DNA from: Spirodela intermedia
Taxonomy: Eukaryota > Streptophyta > Magnoliopsida > Alismatales > Araceae
DNA: 64,000 bases
NCBI GenBank assembly: GCA_902729315.2
Contig: LR746276.1
Span: 64,501 to 128,500 of the forward strand
Reading direction: 5' to 3'
In this document: positions 13,146 to 23,071 of the stretch, one piece after another
How positions within the stretch are numbered: the first letter of the stretch is position 1
Layout of the letters: each line of letters opens with the position of its first letter
The notes under the pieces: model-generated
Databases searched by the model: none
Seen by the model: the letters and a program-made list of their open reading frames with translations, nothing else
Told to the model about the DNA's origin: nothing
Position numbers and translations under genes: made by a program

Positions 13146-13460
13146 TTACTTCTTGAAACTTCCGCGGATGCCGGGCTTGGGCTTGGCGGAATCGGGGACC
13201 TTGACGGCGTGGAGGTCATTGAGCTTGGTATCGTCGAAGGGGACCTTGGGGTGACGAGCCTCATGGTGGATCTGCATCGACTTAATATCGGGGGCTGTGA
13301 TTTTGCAGTGGGGGCACTCCAGCTTCGCGTGACCGCCCTTGTCCTGCCCCAGCCGGTCGGACTGGCCGGCCTTTCCGCCGCCGCGATTGGTGGTTGCCGC
13401 GTCGACCTTGGCGGCGATTTCTTTTGCGGTGTGCTTCTTGGGCTTCGCCTTTCCCGTCAT
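13146..13460 (-). CDS. Small C2H2-type zinc-finger protein (conserved plant family)
   Basis: Single-exon CDS of 104 residues starting MTGKAKPKKHTAKEIAAKVD and ending GIRGSFKK. It has a basic Lys-rich N-terminus, a Gly-rich linker (NRGGGKAG), one zinc finger ECPHCKITAPDIKSMQIHHE followed by ARH (C-x2-C-x12-H-x4-H spacing), and a basic tail. I recognise it as a small conserved plant zinc-finger protein of unknown role. The highly basic composition suggests nucleic-acid binding or nuclear/ribosomal association (inference). The ATG at 13460 is chosen because homologous proteins, as I remember them, start there and TATA-like elements lie about 240 bases upstream. The same frame stays open further upstream through the CCCTAA array, so an N-terminally extended form starting at 13685 cannot be excluded. 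It lies 0.86 kb downstream of LHP1 on the same strand. Confidence 0.85.
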   Translation of the reverse strand: MTGKAKPKKHTAKEIAAKVDAATTNRGGGKAGQSDRLGQDKGGHAKLECPHCKITAPDIKSMQIHHEARHPKVPFDDTKLNDLHAVKVPDSAKPKPGIRGSFKK

Positions 13461-13565
13461 CTCCTCCTTGGTAATGCAACGCCTGCACTCCTTCCCTCCC
13501 TCTCTCGAACGACGGCCACGAGACGCCGCTCCGGGGCTGTTCCTCTTGCCGGGCGGAGGAAGAAA

Positions 13566-13607
13566 CCCTAACCCTAACCCTAACCCTAACCCTAACCCTA
13601 ACCCTAA
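13566..13607. repeat. Telomere-type hexamer array (CCCTAA)7
   Basis: Seven perfect CCCTAA units on the plus strand (TTAGGG on the coding minus strand), followed by one degenerate CCCCAA and preceded by AAA, so the first unit also forms a plant telo-box (AAACCCTAA). The unit is the six-base TTAGGG type, not the usual seven-base plant TTTAGGG. It lies about 105 bases upstream of the zinc-finger ATG and about 85-130 bases downstream of the TATA-like elements, so it is probably transcribed in the leader. Telo-boxes are known in 5' regions of plant translation-related and growth-related genes. Confidence 0.95.
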
Positions 13608-13693
13608 CCCCAACTCCGGTGCTTGCCACGAGATGCCCGATATGCTCGGGCGCGAATTGCCAAACCCGAGAGAAGACAGCTCCATCTCAGAGC

Positions 13694-13718
13694 ATATATA
13701 GAGCCGTATGTATATATA
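13694..13718 (-). promoter_or_regulatory. TATA-like elements upstream of the zinc-finger gene
   Basis: Two TATATAT-type sequences read on the minus strand, at 13694-13700 and 13711-13718. Transcription starting about 30 bases downstream would begin near 13665, making a leader of roughly 200 bases that includes the telomere-type array. This supports the start codon at 13460 over the upstream in-frame ATG at 13685, which would then lie outside the transcript. Confidence 0.45.
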
Positions 13719-14320
13719 GAGATGTGAGTAGATATACACGTGCACATCTGGTGGACCCTTGTTATGGCAAGAACTCGTTGGTGTGTGCCAGCCCGTTGGA
13801 CCGCACCGACCTCTTCTGGCTCGACCCCCGCCGAGCCCAGAGCGCTTAAAAACCAGCCCTCCTAGTCCACAACGGTGGGAGTTCCATGACCTCCCCCCTC
13901 CCCCCAGCTTACCTATTGAGTGCATCCCCCTCTCACAAAATCGCAAGAACTCAGGTGCGGCAATGAAACCCATTCAAGACCAAGATCACTCCGCCCATTT
14001 AACAAAAATAATCCGAAATTCTCACCCCTCCCCGTCCTCCCAAAGGAACCCAACTAACAGCGCTTCCTGGGTTGGGCCTTCGCCTGAGAAGCGAGACGCG
14101 TCCTCCCCTCGCCGTCTTCTTCATCCGTAGGCAGGCGCCATCCAGCGCCCGCCAAGCTCCACAGCCTTCCGGGCACGAGAAGAGGAATTTGGAAGCAAAG
14201 TCCAACCCAAGTATTTGTTTCAGAGAAAATGACGAAGAGGAGAAGAAGAAGCGAAATGATCCGGAGCTGAACGAGGAACCACTTGGGCACGCGCACCGAC
14301 GACCACCGGATCGTCCCACC

Positions 14321-17300
14321 TTACGAGGAGCCGAAGCGGAGGTGCTGTTCGTAGAAGTCAATCAGCTATCAGGCAAACCAGCACACGTCACATTCCCTAG
14401 ATTTGACGGCCCTAATAATCCAGGAGATGGGCACACGGACGCGATAATAGATAGGGTCGGCCGTCGCTACGTACCATCGCAGGGTAATGAGCCTTCAGGA
14501 ACTCGTTGTCGACTTGGACTTCCCTCCCGTCCGACCTGCAAAAGCGCCGCCGTCAACAACTATCTAAGGGCAGGCAGAATGCAGAAAGAGAACGGAGTAT
14601 TGGCTTTAGCATCCTCCCACTCAGAGGCATCGCCACGTCGCGAAACATCTGCAGAGTCTAAATCAAGAGCGCCATTGTTAGCACAACCCTCAAATAACCA
14701 CTGCCACAGATGCTCTCGAACGGCGATCGCAAGTAACACAGCAGGGTGGTGAGGTAAACTTGCGACCACGAGGCCTCAAATACCAGCCGCCGCAGATGCC
14801 CTCAAACGGATCGCGTACAGGAACATCGAAACCTCAGGGGAAGAATTGTAGCGAACAAACCTCCGACGCAGTGCGCGCGTCCCCGAGGGGATTTAGGATG
14901 TGCTCAAGATGACGGGTCCCGCAGAAAGCCCCCTGTGGCTTTAATCTCAGGAGACAGTGGGTGGTGGAGACAAAAGAACCAAACAGGCAATCTACAGAGA
15001 GGTCTTTCTAACTGCTCCCCGTTACTGCCACCACCTCTTTATGACAATTCGCCCTTTTAAAACTCATCTCCTCTTCTGGATTATGAAAACGAAGAACAAC
15101 AGTCCGGCCGCACACTCACAGAGGTCTAGTTTTTCTATCGGACGGTAAAAAAAGTTGCGCAACTCAGGGCAAGCAAACCCAATTTCAAGGCCCCAAAACA
15201 AACTCTAGAGGAGCAATTTTAAATCTGCCAGCAAGATGTTACATCTTGACACCACAACACCACAATTCCCAATTCCCAACATGTTTTCTTCAGATTTTTG
15301 GGTACTGATATCCAATCAGACAAAAACACATGAATAGCAGAATTACCAGGCCTATTTGATTGGCATCCCACAGGTGGACCCAACGGGGGCACCATCTTGG
15401 TTCTTGTTACTTGCTGCTTCATTTTCACCAATCAACTATATCTCGTAACAAGGAGAACTTTATCGCCAATCACATCTTTAATCCGGATTTTAGCAACAGT
15501 TCTGGACTATAACACTTGACGGAAATGCACTGAATCTTAAAGACATCAGAACCATGAATTTGAAAACCACGGAGACAAGAAAGAAAACAGGGGGAAACGA
15601 TTGCAATTTGAAGATGAGAAATTCCCACAGTAGAGAATCACATTACAGACGCGCTATAACCCTATTGGATGCACCACATCGCGAATTCTACACGAAAATC
15701 TTAAGAGCATGCAACCCAAAAGACTGCCAGGTGAAACAGTGTTGAACCACCTGGTGAGAAGGTTGGTTTTTTCCTGCAAATACGAGACTAGAAGCATAAA
15801 CTTCTAAGGCCTATAAAGCATCCAAAGCTGAAGACTTCGAAAGAGAAATTGATAAAGGAAGGTGAGTAAAAAAGAGAACAGGATTTCCAAGAATACGATT
15901 GCTACTGCAACCAAAGATCAACTAGACGCCCAATATGGATCCATGGTTAGGAAAACAATCCTACAATCCATAGGAGACGGTAGAGAGGAGGGAAGCTACA
16001 TGCGAGCAAACGGATTTTTACATGTACAGTTCTTTACCTATGTTGATGGGTGAGCTAAGTTTGCGATTTTGAGGGGATTGTAATGCACACATGTGATGTG
16101 TCCCCTTAATGTGCAGAGGGAGAAAAGGGCCGAGTTCCACACTCCAACAATCAAAAGGATTCCTGAAGGAAAAACATATTTTTCAGCTGAGGGCATGAAA
16201 GATTCTAGGATACAACCATTAGATGATGACTGAGAAGGCTCGCCCATAACCTGCATCTATTAATTTGATGCCCCTCTGTATAAGTGCAACAAAGCTCAAT
16301 CCCACCAGCACGTCATATAAACACATAATTCGACAATCATATTTACATTATTTCAATGGCACCGGGAGATGCCATCGAAACTATGCCTTTAATTAAAATT
16401 TACATTCCATGTTTTCAGTTTCTCGCCAAACTGCTTGGTTACTATACAACAGTATTCAAAAGAGATCATTTCTGCATCATACTTAATTACTTTTGGACGC
16501 GTAAGTGCATTACGAACATGGTAATATTGATTTTTCAAGCGTTTTATACTTGGAGAAAGTGCTCATATGCTGTACATTTTGAAAACTTGTCTTAAATACA
16601 CTCACCTGCTCGGGAATGCATGACAGCACCGCATAAATAAAACTCGTCATCGGGTGACCTCCAAGGCAGAAGACTCATGGGGGAAAATGTATCTTCACAT
16701 CATACCACGTGCTTTAGATGTGTCAAACCAATGAACAAGAATTTTTTTGTAAAGATGCGGAAAGGAAGCACTACAAGAAACAGTAGAAAGCTAGAAAATG
16801 GTCCTATCCTCCTATTTTTCTTGGAAGCAGAAGAGCGACCAATGGATCTGCTCTAAAAGGCCATGACTTTGAACCTAGAATTCCCCATCCACTCGAGAAA
16901 TTATAATCTAATTCCAAGATTCCAAGACTGCTTAGTGCGTTTGACAGTGCTCCGACTATCTTTCAGTGTTACTGTGAAGTGTCCTCAATGAGAAATAAAG
17001 GAATTCCTTACTGCGACCGAATAGAGAGATGCACAACGGTTAAGCAATTACATTCTGCAACATAGGATGGGGGGTAAATCATAATTCTAAGGCATTGTCC
17101 ATGCGTCCTTTAGACACTAACAAGGCGACATGGCACCATAAGACCGCGAGGAATCGGCATCCCTGGGCTAGCATGCACAGAAGGCATTCAACAGGTCAAA
17201 GCGGGTGTAGTAGTAACTTTGTACCTCACCTGGAGCAGGCATTTGGAAACTCTCAACAAAACTAAATACATGAGATGGAAAAATTACCTATTCCCAAGGG

Positions 17301-19502
17301 CAGTAATCGGTCAAAACAAATTTAACGAGGGAAACAAGTAATATAAGAAAAATATAAAAAATGAACTCAAGTCTATGTGCATAATGAAATCAACGGCACA
17401 AAAAACTATGATTGATAGCATGCAGTTTAGCATACAGCAAAATAAGCAGTACAAGAATGAATTTAAGAAGTTGATCCAAAAGAATTATTATGAACATAGA
17501 ATGGTTTGTTTGATTATTTTTCCACAAAAGGTGGAGTAATAAGGTATTCGTTTGTTTTTTTACATTTATAATAAAGCATAAATTATTCAAGAATGTCATT
17601 GAGTCAAATTCCATTTTAATGGAAAATTTTGATGTTATCCGCATTTTAATTAAATATTTGATAAAAACAACATCTCACCCGGGCTATGAAGTGATGCTTA
17701 AGCAGTAAACCGGTAGGCCATGGCTTTATTTTTATCACTAACATTAACAAGACGCTGTGCACCTCGATTCAATCAGCATCTGAGCAAAGAATGAATTATA
17801 AAGTAACAGCTAGGCACTGTGAAGTAGTCTTTACGTAGTCTTGATAGCATTATCACCGATTCAATCACTATCTCCACTTGTTAAAAGTAGTCTTTAAGTG
17901 GGAACGAGGAATCCTAAATAGAAAAATAAATGAGACGAATAGATAATGAAATCTGACCGAACTACAGGAAAAAATATTAAAAGTTGAGAGGAAGAGAATC
18001 TAAACCTTAGGGCAACAAATGTAACAGACACGTCCTGGACATCATTGGATATGGAAGCGGAGCATGCGACAGTTTTAAGGATCTTCATCAAAGCATCTTT
18101 CCTTGTGGAACCATCCGATCGGTACTTATCACCAGCTTCAACTCCTGTGGGAACAGCATCTTCATTTCCCATCTTTTCACCCATTGTAGGACATTTATTC
18201 ATGCTTCTGGTTACTAAACTCTGGGAACTACTAGCATAGTCAGAAGCATCTTGCTTGAACCGCCTAATGCAACCAGATTTCCTCTTTTTCGCTCCAGTAA
18301 ATCGGGCCCCACTCTGATGTTGGGCCAAGGATTCAATTTTGGAAAGCCTATCCTCTTCAAGGCGCAAGTTGATGGAGACGGGCCCAGCGCCTTCCTCTGT
18401 AGAATCCAGTCCACCCAGTTTGATGGAACCAGGTTCCTTGTTATGATCCGTCTTCTCTTTTTGCTCACGGTCATCCCCATTCGGTTTGCTATCCACATGC
18501 ATTGTATTACCCTCGCCGCCACGATCCTCTCCTCCACCTACTAATGATCCTTTAGCACCGCCAGTCTCTGAAGGGCCAACACCACTAACATAACCATTGA
18601 TGTTATGCAAGTCAGGGGCCTTGGATTTAACCTTTTCTCGTGAGGAAGCCACGGTATCATCCCCTTGCTTTTTGCCACTGTCCCGCTTCTTTCTGCCGAT
18701 AGATAAAGATCCCGAGCCCTTCCGCTTCCGCTTCCTAGTGGCCCTCGGGACCTTGTGCCTATGTTAAACGTTGGCCAGTTCGGCATATTGCAGGGGAAGC
18801 GTTAACAATCTATTCGTGGGCACGCAGAAGAACAGGAAGAGAGACCTATGGCAGATTATGGACGTACGTAAAGGAGGATGAAGAGAGAGAGCTACCTCTC
18901 CTCAAATGCCTCGATGATATCGGCACAGGACTTTACATTATCGAAGGGTTCCCAAGTGTTGGCGGTCTCCGGCCAGCCCCGCCTGACGACCAGCAAACGG
19001 TAGAGGCATAAGCGGGTAGAGGACAAAGAATGGGCGGGAGCACCAACAGCAAGAGAAAAAAGAAGAAACGATCGGCAGGTTCAGAACGATTGGAAAACTG
19101 AGGAGGCTGTACAAAATCTGTTGGGAGAATGGAAGGAGGAAGAAGGAAGACCCACCACTTGATGAGGTATTGAAGCTGGCCCTTGCGCATCCTTTTCTTC
19201 CGGATGTCCTCGATCTCGTAGAAACCGTCCTCTAGCTTGGGGCGCTCCTCTTCTCCATCCTCTTCTTCCTCCTCCCCATCCGTGTCCTCACCCCCCTCGT
19301 CATCCTGCTCCTCTTCTTCACCGGGTAAAGCCCCATGCCCGTCCCCTCCAACAGCTTCCGCCGCTTCTTCTCCGGCCTCCACGTGCATATTCCCTTTCTG
19401 TATTTCCCCCGCCGCCGGTCCTTCCGTCTCGAGCATCTGGGTCCCCGCCGACACCATGCCGTCCCCGTCGCCCTTCTTCCTTGCGCCGCCTCCAGATTTC
19501 AT
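14321..19502 (-). CDS. LHP1: LIKE HETEROCHROMATIN PROTEIN 1 (LHP1/TFL2), chromodomain protein
   Basis: Plant LHP1/TERMINAL FLOWER 2 binds H3K27me3 through its chromodomain and works with Polycomb complexes to keep flowering and developmental genes silent in the nucleus. Exons in order: 19502-19156, 18982-18896, 18758-18006, 14535-14475, 14365-14321; total 1293 bases, 430 residues. Residues 1-90 are very acidic (long Glu/Asp runs), typical of LHP1. The chromodomain runs about 93-145 ([16 protein letters not shown], then [20 protein letters not shown]), with cage aromatics at Y95, W116 and W119. A basic KRKRKGSGS nuclear-localisation-like stretch follows, then a long disordered hinge. The chromo-shadow domain fills the last about 65 residues and is split over three exons: [14 protein letters not shown], then [20 protein letters not shown], then [14 protein letters not shown]. 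Intron 3 is 3.47 kb. The start is the first ATG followed by the Gly/Lys-rich N-terminus. Confidence 0.95.
14536..18005 (-). other. Third intron of LHP1 (3.47 kb)
   Basis: Bounded by donor CTAAG|GTTTAG and acceptor TTTTGCAG|GTCGGACG on the minus strand. It separates the two halves of the chromo-shadow domain. It is AT-rich with many short frames on both strands and no recognisable transposase, polymerase or RNA gene. Long intronic DNA in LHP1 could hold regulatory elements, but I see none I can name. Confidence 0.7.
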
Positions 19503-20213
19503 CTTCCCGCCACCTCCTCGATCCTCCCGCGATCGATACGACACTAACGGAGCACGATAGCATGCAGTTGCCGCGCGCTTCTCGCTGTTTACCGCCCCTA
19601 TTCTCGTCCGCCCCCTCTCCCCTTCCGTTCCCTTCTTCCCTCCAAGACTGACTGATCGACCGCCCGCTCCGCTGCTGCAAATTGCTTCCGACGGGACAGC
19701 GGCTCGAGCTACCCGTCCGAACACGTAAAAGATTTCGAGCAAATTCGAGACTAATTAATCAATCTCCCCAAATCCTGAGTCGCAGTTTCGAGAACCGGAT
19801 GGATTATCCGGGATGACCCAAGCATCCGAGTTCGAGAAACCCGGACGGCTGAGCAGGTCACGTGAGGCCCAGCGTGGTATAAATGCCAGTAAAGTCTTGC
19901 TGCTAACTTATTTGACCGGAGGAGGGGCCTGAGAGTGCGACCCATCCCTTTTCGAATTTCTACTACGACCCCTCTTCCCTCGCTCTCTCGCCGTCCCCGC
20001 CCCCTTTCTTCTGGGCGTAAATGGCGGGACGCACAGTTCTGCGGCAGACTGGTGACAGAGGGGATCCTCTGTTCGTTGGCCGGATCTCTCCGGGCACCGC
20101 CTCAGCCTGCAGAGAGCCAGACGAGCGGAGGCGTCTCCAGCCGAGTCCCACCGTTTTGTGATCTCTTCTTATCATCTTGTTGTACTTACCTTTGACCATG
20201 TCCCAGTCCGCCC

Positions 20214-20216
<3 letters not shown>

Positions 20217-20255
<39 letters not shown>
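20217..20255. repeat. (CT)n microsatellite in the LHP1 upstream region
   Basis: Perfect CT dinucleotide run of about 39 bases, 0.7 kb upstream of the LHP1 start. On the LHP1 sense strand it reads (AG)n, the type of GAGA element bound by plant BPC (BASIC PENTACYSTEINE) factors. Confidence 0.95.
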
Positions 20256-20259
<4 letters not shown>

Positions 20260-22375
20260 TACTCTTGTGCGCGTGCTTGTACTTTTTTGTGCAACTCTAT
20301 CTATCTCTCTACCATTCTGTGTTCACTTCTCCGCTGTCTGTCTCCCGATATATAGGGGGCATCTGTGTGTGTGTGTATGTGCCTGCCCCTCTCTCTACAC
20401 ATCTATACACATCTCTTCATCTGTACTGATTTCGGTATGTGAAATGAGGCATCTGTGTACATGTCGGAATCTGTGTGCACATCACATCAACTGCGGTAGA
20501 ATGTCTATCACTGATGATACGAGTCTCCATTTTTACGCATATGCGATCTCCCACATTTACCGATTAACATTTTATTTCGTGACTTCTCAAATATTCATAT
20601 TTCTCTCAGTAGTTCCTACATCCACGCATTTTTCTCGAACCTTTTCCTTTACGTTACGTGCTGTTTGTTTCTCGAATACTTGCCGCGCATTCATCTCCAG
20701 GGAAAAATGCAAATGACGAAATTGCAAAATCCAAGGTGATGTGGGAGCCATATCCGTCTCCAATTTTTGACTGATCCATCCGCCAACTGGAGTTTTTTCA
20801 TTTGTTGGACAGTCCAGGGCGTACGGTCAGCATCGATGATCGAGCAACATTTCTCCTTCAGGAAGGGAATGACGACGCCGGCTTCATTATTCTCCGATAA
20901 CAGGAGAAGTATTTCATGGATCTTTGGCTCCTAAAAGGATTCAAAGAACCTCGCGAGGACTTCTGTCCGGCAAATAAACAATAACGGCGGATCGCCCGTC
21001 ATCCTGAGCAAATGATGGAACTCGCAGCAAGCACGATGTCTTCGGTGTATTGGCATGTCACGGACGAGAAGGCCTCGTGTCCGCCGCCAATCAAGGGAAG
21101 GAGTAGCGCGAGAGAGAGCCGCCCTCAACCAAGGTATTGAGGCTTCTGAAAATTACAAGAGACGGTATCCCCCTCCAATTAATTCCATTCGTCCCCCCTC
21201 GTTATAGGTAGGACTCGCCGCGCCGTGCCTTGCTTCCTACCCCCCCTTTATTTCAGGACATGATCATCCTCTCCATAGAATCGAACTTTTTGAGCAGGAG
21301 GGTTTAAGGCCTCCTCCCCAGCGGCGACCGGAAACGAGCGAGTCGTTCACTTACGCCTAGCAGTCTTCTTTCCTCCGCCTGTCACTCTGTGGCTCCGAGA
21401 CACAATAAGGGAGAGTCACCCATGGCTTTTCCCCATAATATCCTTGCTGGGACGTCTAAACAGCTTGGAGCACCTTAACCGCCGCCGAGAATCGGTGGTT
21501 AAGCCAATCGAGTTCTCATGGTGGGCCCCGCGGTGCGCCTCGCGCTGCCCGCATCGTCCTATGCCGTGCCATGCCGCGCGCCTTTGCGCGCTCTCCAGCA
21601 CTACCATGCGGAGCACCGCGCCGCGCGCGATGCTGTCCCGTGGCTGCCGTGCCGCTGTCGAAACCTCGCATCTTCGGTGACAGTGGCCCTTCGGACAGCC
21701 GAGGCGGTGGGAGGGAACACCCGGACTTTTTGGATTTTTGGCACGGCACAGGGAAACACGAGTGAGAGGAGTGAGAGTGAGAGAGAGAGAGCTGACAGGC
21801 GCATCCTATCTATCCATACGGCGGCGGGGGAGGGTGGGGACGAGAGGAGAGCGACGCGAAAGTGACGTCGAGGGTGGGGCGATTACAGGAGGATGGCCAC
21901 GAAATAGTTAGTACTCGAGGAGGGAGGGGCGATGAGGCTGAAATTTCGGTGGGTTCGCGTCGACCTGGAAGAATAGTTTATGCCTCTCTGAGATAATCGG
22001 CTCCCTTCGCGTGACGTGGCTCCGCTCCCATCGCGATGCCATCGGATAACATCAGCGTTTGACGCTACCAGCCATCGGCCGTCGCGTTCAACCCAGCCCA
22101 TCTCCCTCGTGAAGCACGTCGCGCCGAGGGGCCAGAGGTGGCCTTTCCACGGGCGACGGTCTCCGGCACGCGCATGTCAACGTGGATAACGACGCCGCCG
22201 TCCGCGCGTGAAGCGCGCAAATAGGCGTCGACGGTCGGAGCCATTGCGAGCCGGAATGCGGAAGTGGTCTGGGTCCCACAGGTGGCGGGTAACCTGATCC
22301 GTCCATCCTTCGTTCGTGGATCACCACAAACCTTATCAGTGACGCCGAATTTATGTAGAAATTTCAAGGGCCAGG

Positions 22376-22413
22376 GGAGAGAGGGAGAGAGGGAGCGAGA
22401 GAGAGAGAGAGAG
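22376..22413. repeat. GA-rich microsatellite
   Basis: Interrupted GA/GGGA run, about 0.7 kb upstream of the SirB1-like start codon. It pairs with the opposite-strand CT run about 70 bases further on. Confidence 0.85.
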
Positions 22414-22484
22414 GCCTTCTCCGACGAGGGTGAGCCCTCCCTCTGTTTCGGATGTCTTGGGACGACGATTTAAATGCCATCTCA

Positions 22485-22504
22485 CTCTCTCTCTCTCTCT
22501 CTCT
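22485..22504. repeat. (CT)n microsatellite
   Basis: Short perfect CT run in the probable promoter of the SirB1-like gene. Together with the GA run at 22376-22413 it could form an inverted pair (GA stem) of modest length. Confidence 0.85.
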
Positions 22505-23071
22505 TATTCCGGGCGGGAGGACGAAGCTAAGCCACTGGCGTCATCTTCCCTCTCTGGACTCCCGGTGGGGCCGCCCGCCTGCAAGCCACTGCGTGAATTG
22601 CGGTGACGGCCGCGGTAGATGTGATCTCATCAGCTCCTTCGTACAAAGAAAGGACGGCAGGCCGGCCACCGGAAAGAGCATTCGCCGACGGTGGCGAGAG
22701 CTGAGCGACTGCATCCGCGTCATCAGCGGAAGAGCAATCTGCCAGCCTGATCTCGCTTTCACCACGTTGCCCTCATCCGCCTTGTCTCCATAGTCGCAAT
22801 CAACGTCGGTCTCGTCCGTCAAGGCTGTGGACGCCAGCGGCGCCCCTTCCTCCCTCTCCCCTCCCCGTCCACATTACTTAGCCTGCTCCGCCTACACCGA
22901 TCATCCGGCGCCAGCCGTTCTCTCCTCTCTCCCCCGGTCTCACCCTTCCTCAGAACCTCCCCACTGATACGCTTGTCCAGCAGCTAGTCACCACATCTAT
23001 TCTTCTCCGTCACTGCAGCAATAATCGGAAGATCCCTCCCCCCACTCCCACCAGCATCCTGAGTCTTCTCC

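Larger units (their letters stand above)
13461..14320. other. Leader and promoter of the zinc-finger gene, and LHP1 3' flank
   Basis: Contains, on the minus strand, the TATA-like elements at 13694-13718 and the telomere-type array at 13566-13607. From about 13800 to 14320 the DNA probably includes the 3'UTR of LHP1. The short frames here are without recognisable domains. Confidence 0.5.
19503..23071. other. Divergent intergenic region between LHP1 and the SirB1-like gene
   Basis: About 3.6 kb separates two genes read away from each other, so both promoters must lie here. It holds several CT/GA microsatellites (20217-20255, 22376-22413, 22485-22504, and a short GAGAGA run near 21776-21790). 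A TATAAAT element reads on the plus strand at 19877. The GC-rich frames at 21416-22370 overlap on both strands and show no domain, so I treat them as composition artefacts. Confidence 0.5.

Noticed and set aside
13566-13607. Reading the CCCTAA array as a chromosome end or fused telomere
   Set aside because: Only seven units, inside an active-looking gene leader with normal genes on both sides, so it is an interstitial repeat.
21416-22370. Several GC-rich frames upstream of the SirB1-like gene
   Set aside because: Overlap on both strands, are rich in Arg/Ala/Pro from base composition, and have no recognisable domain.
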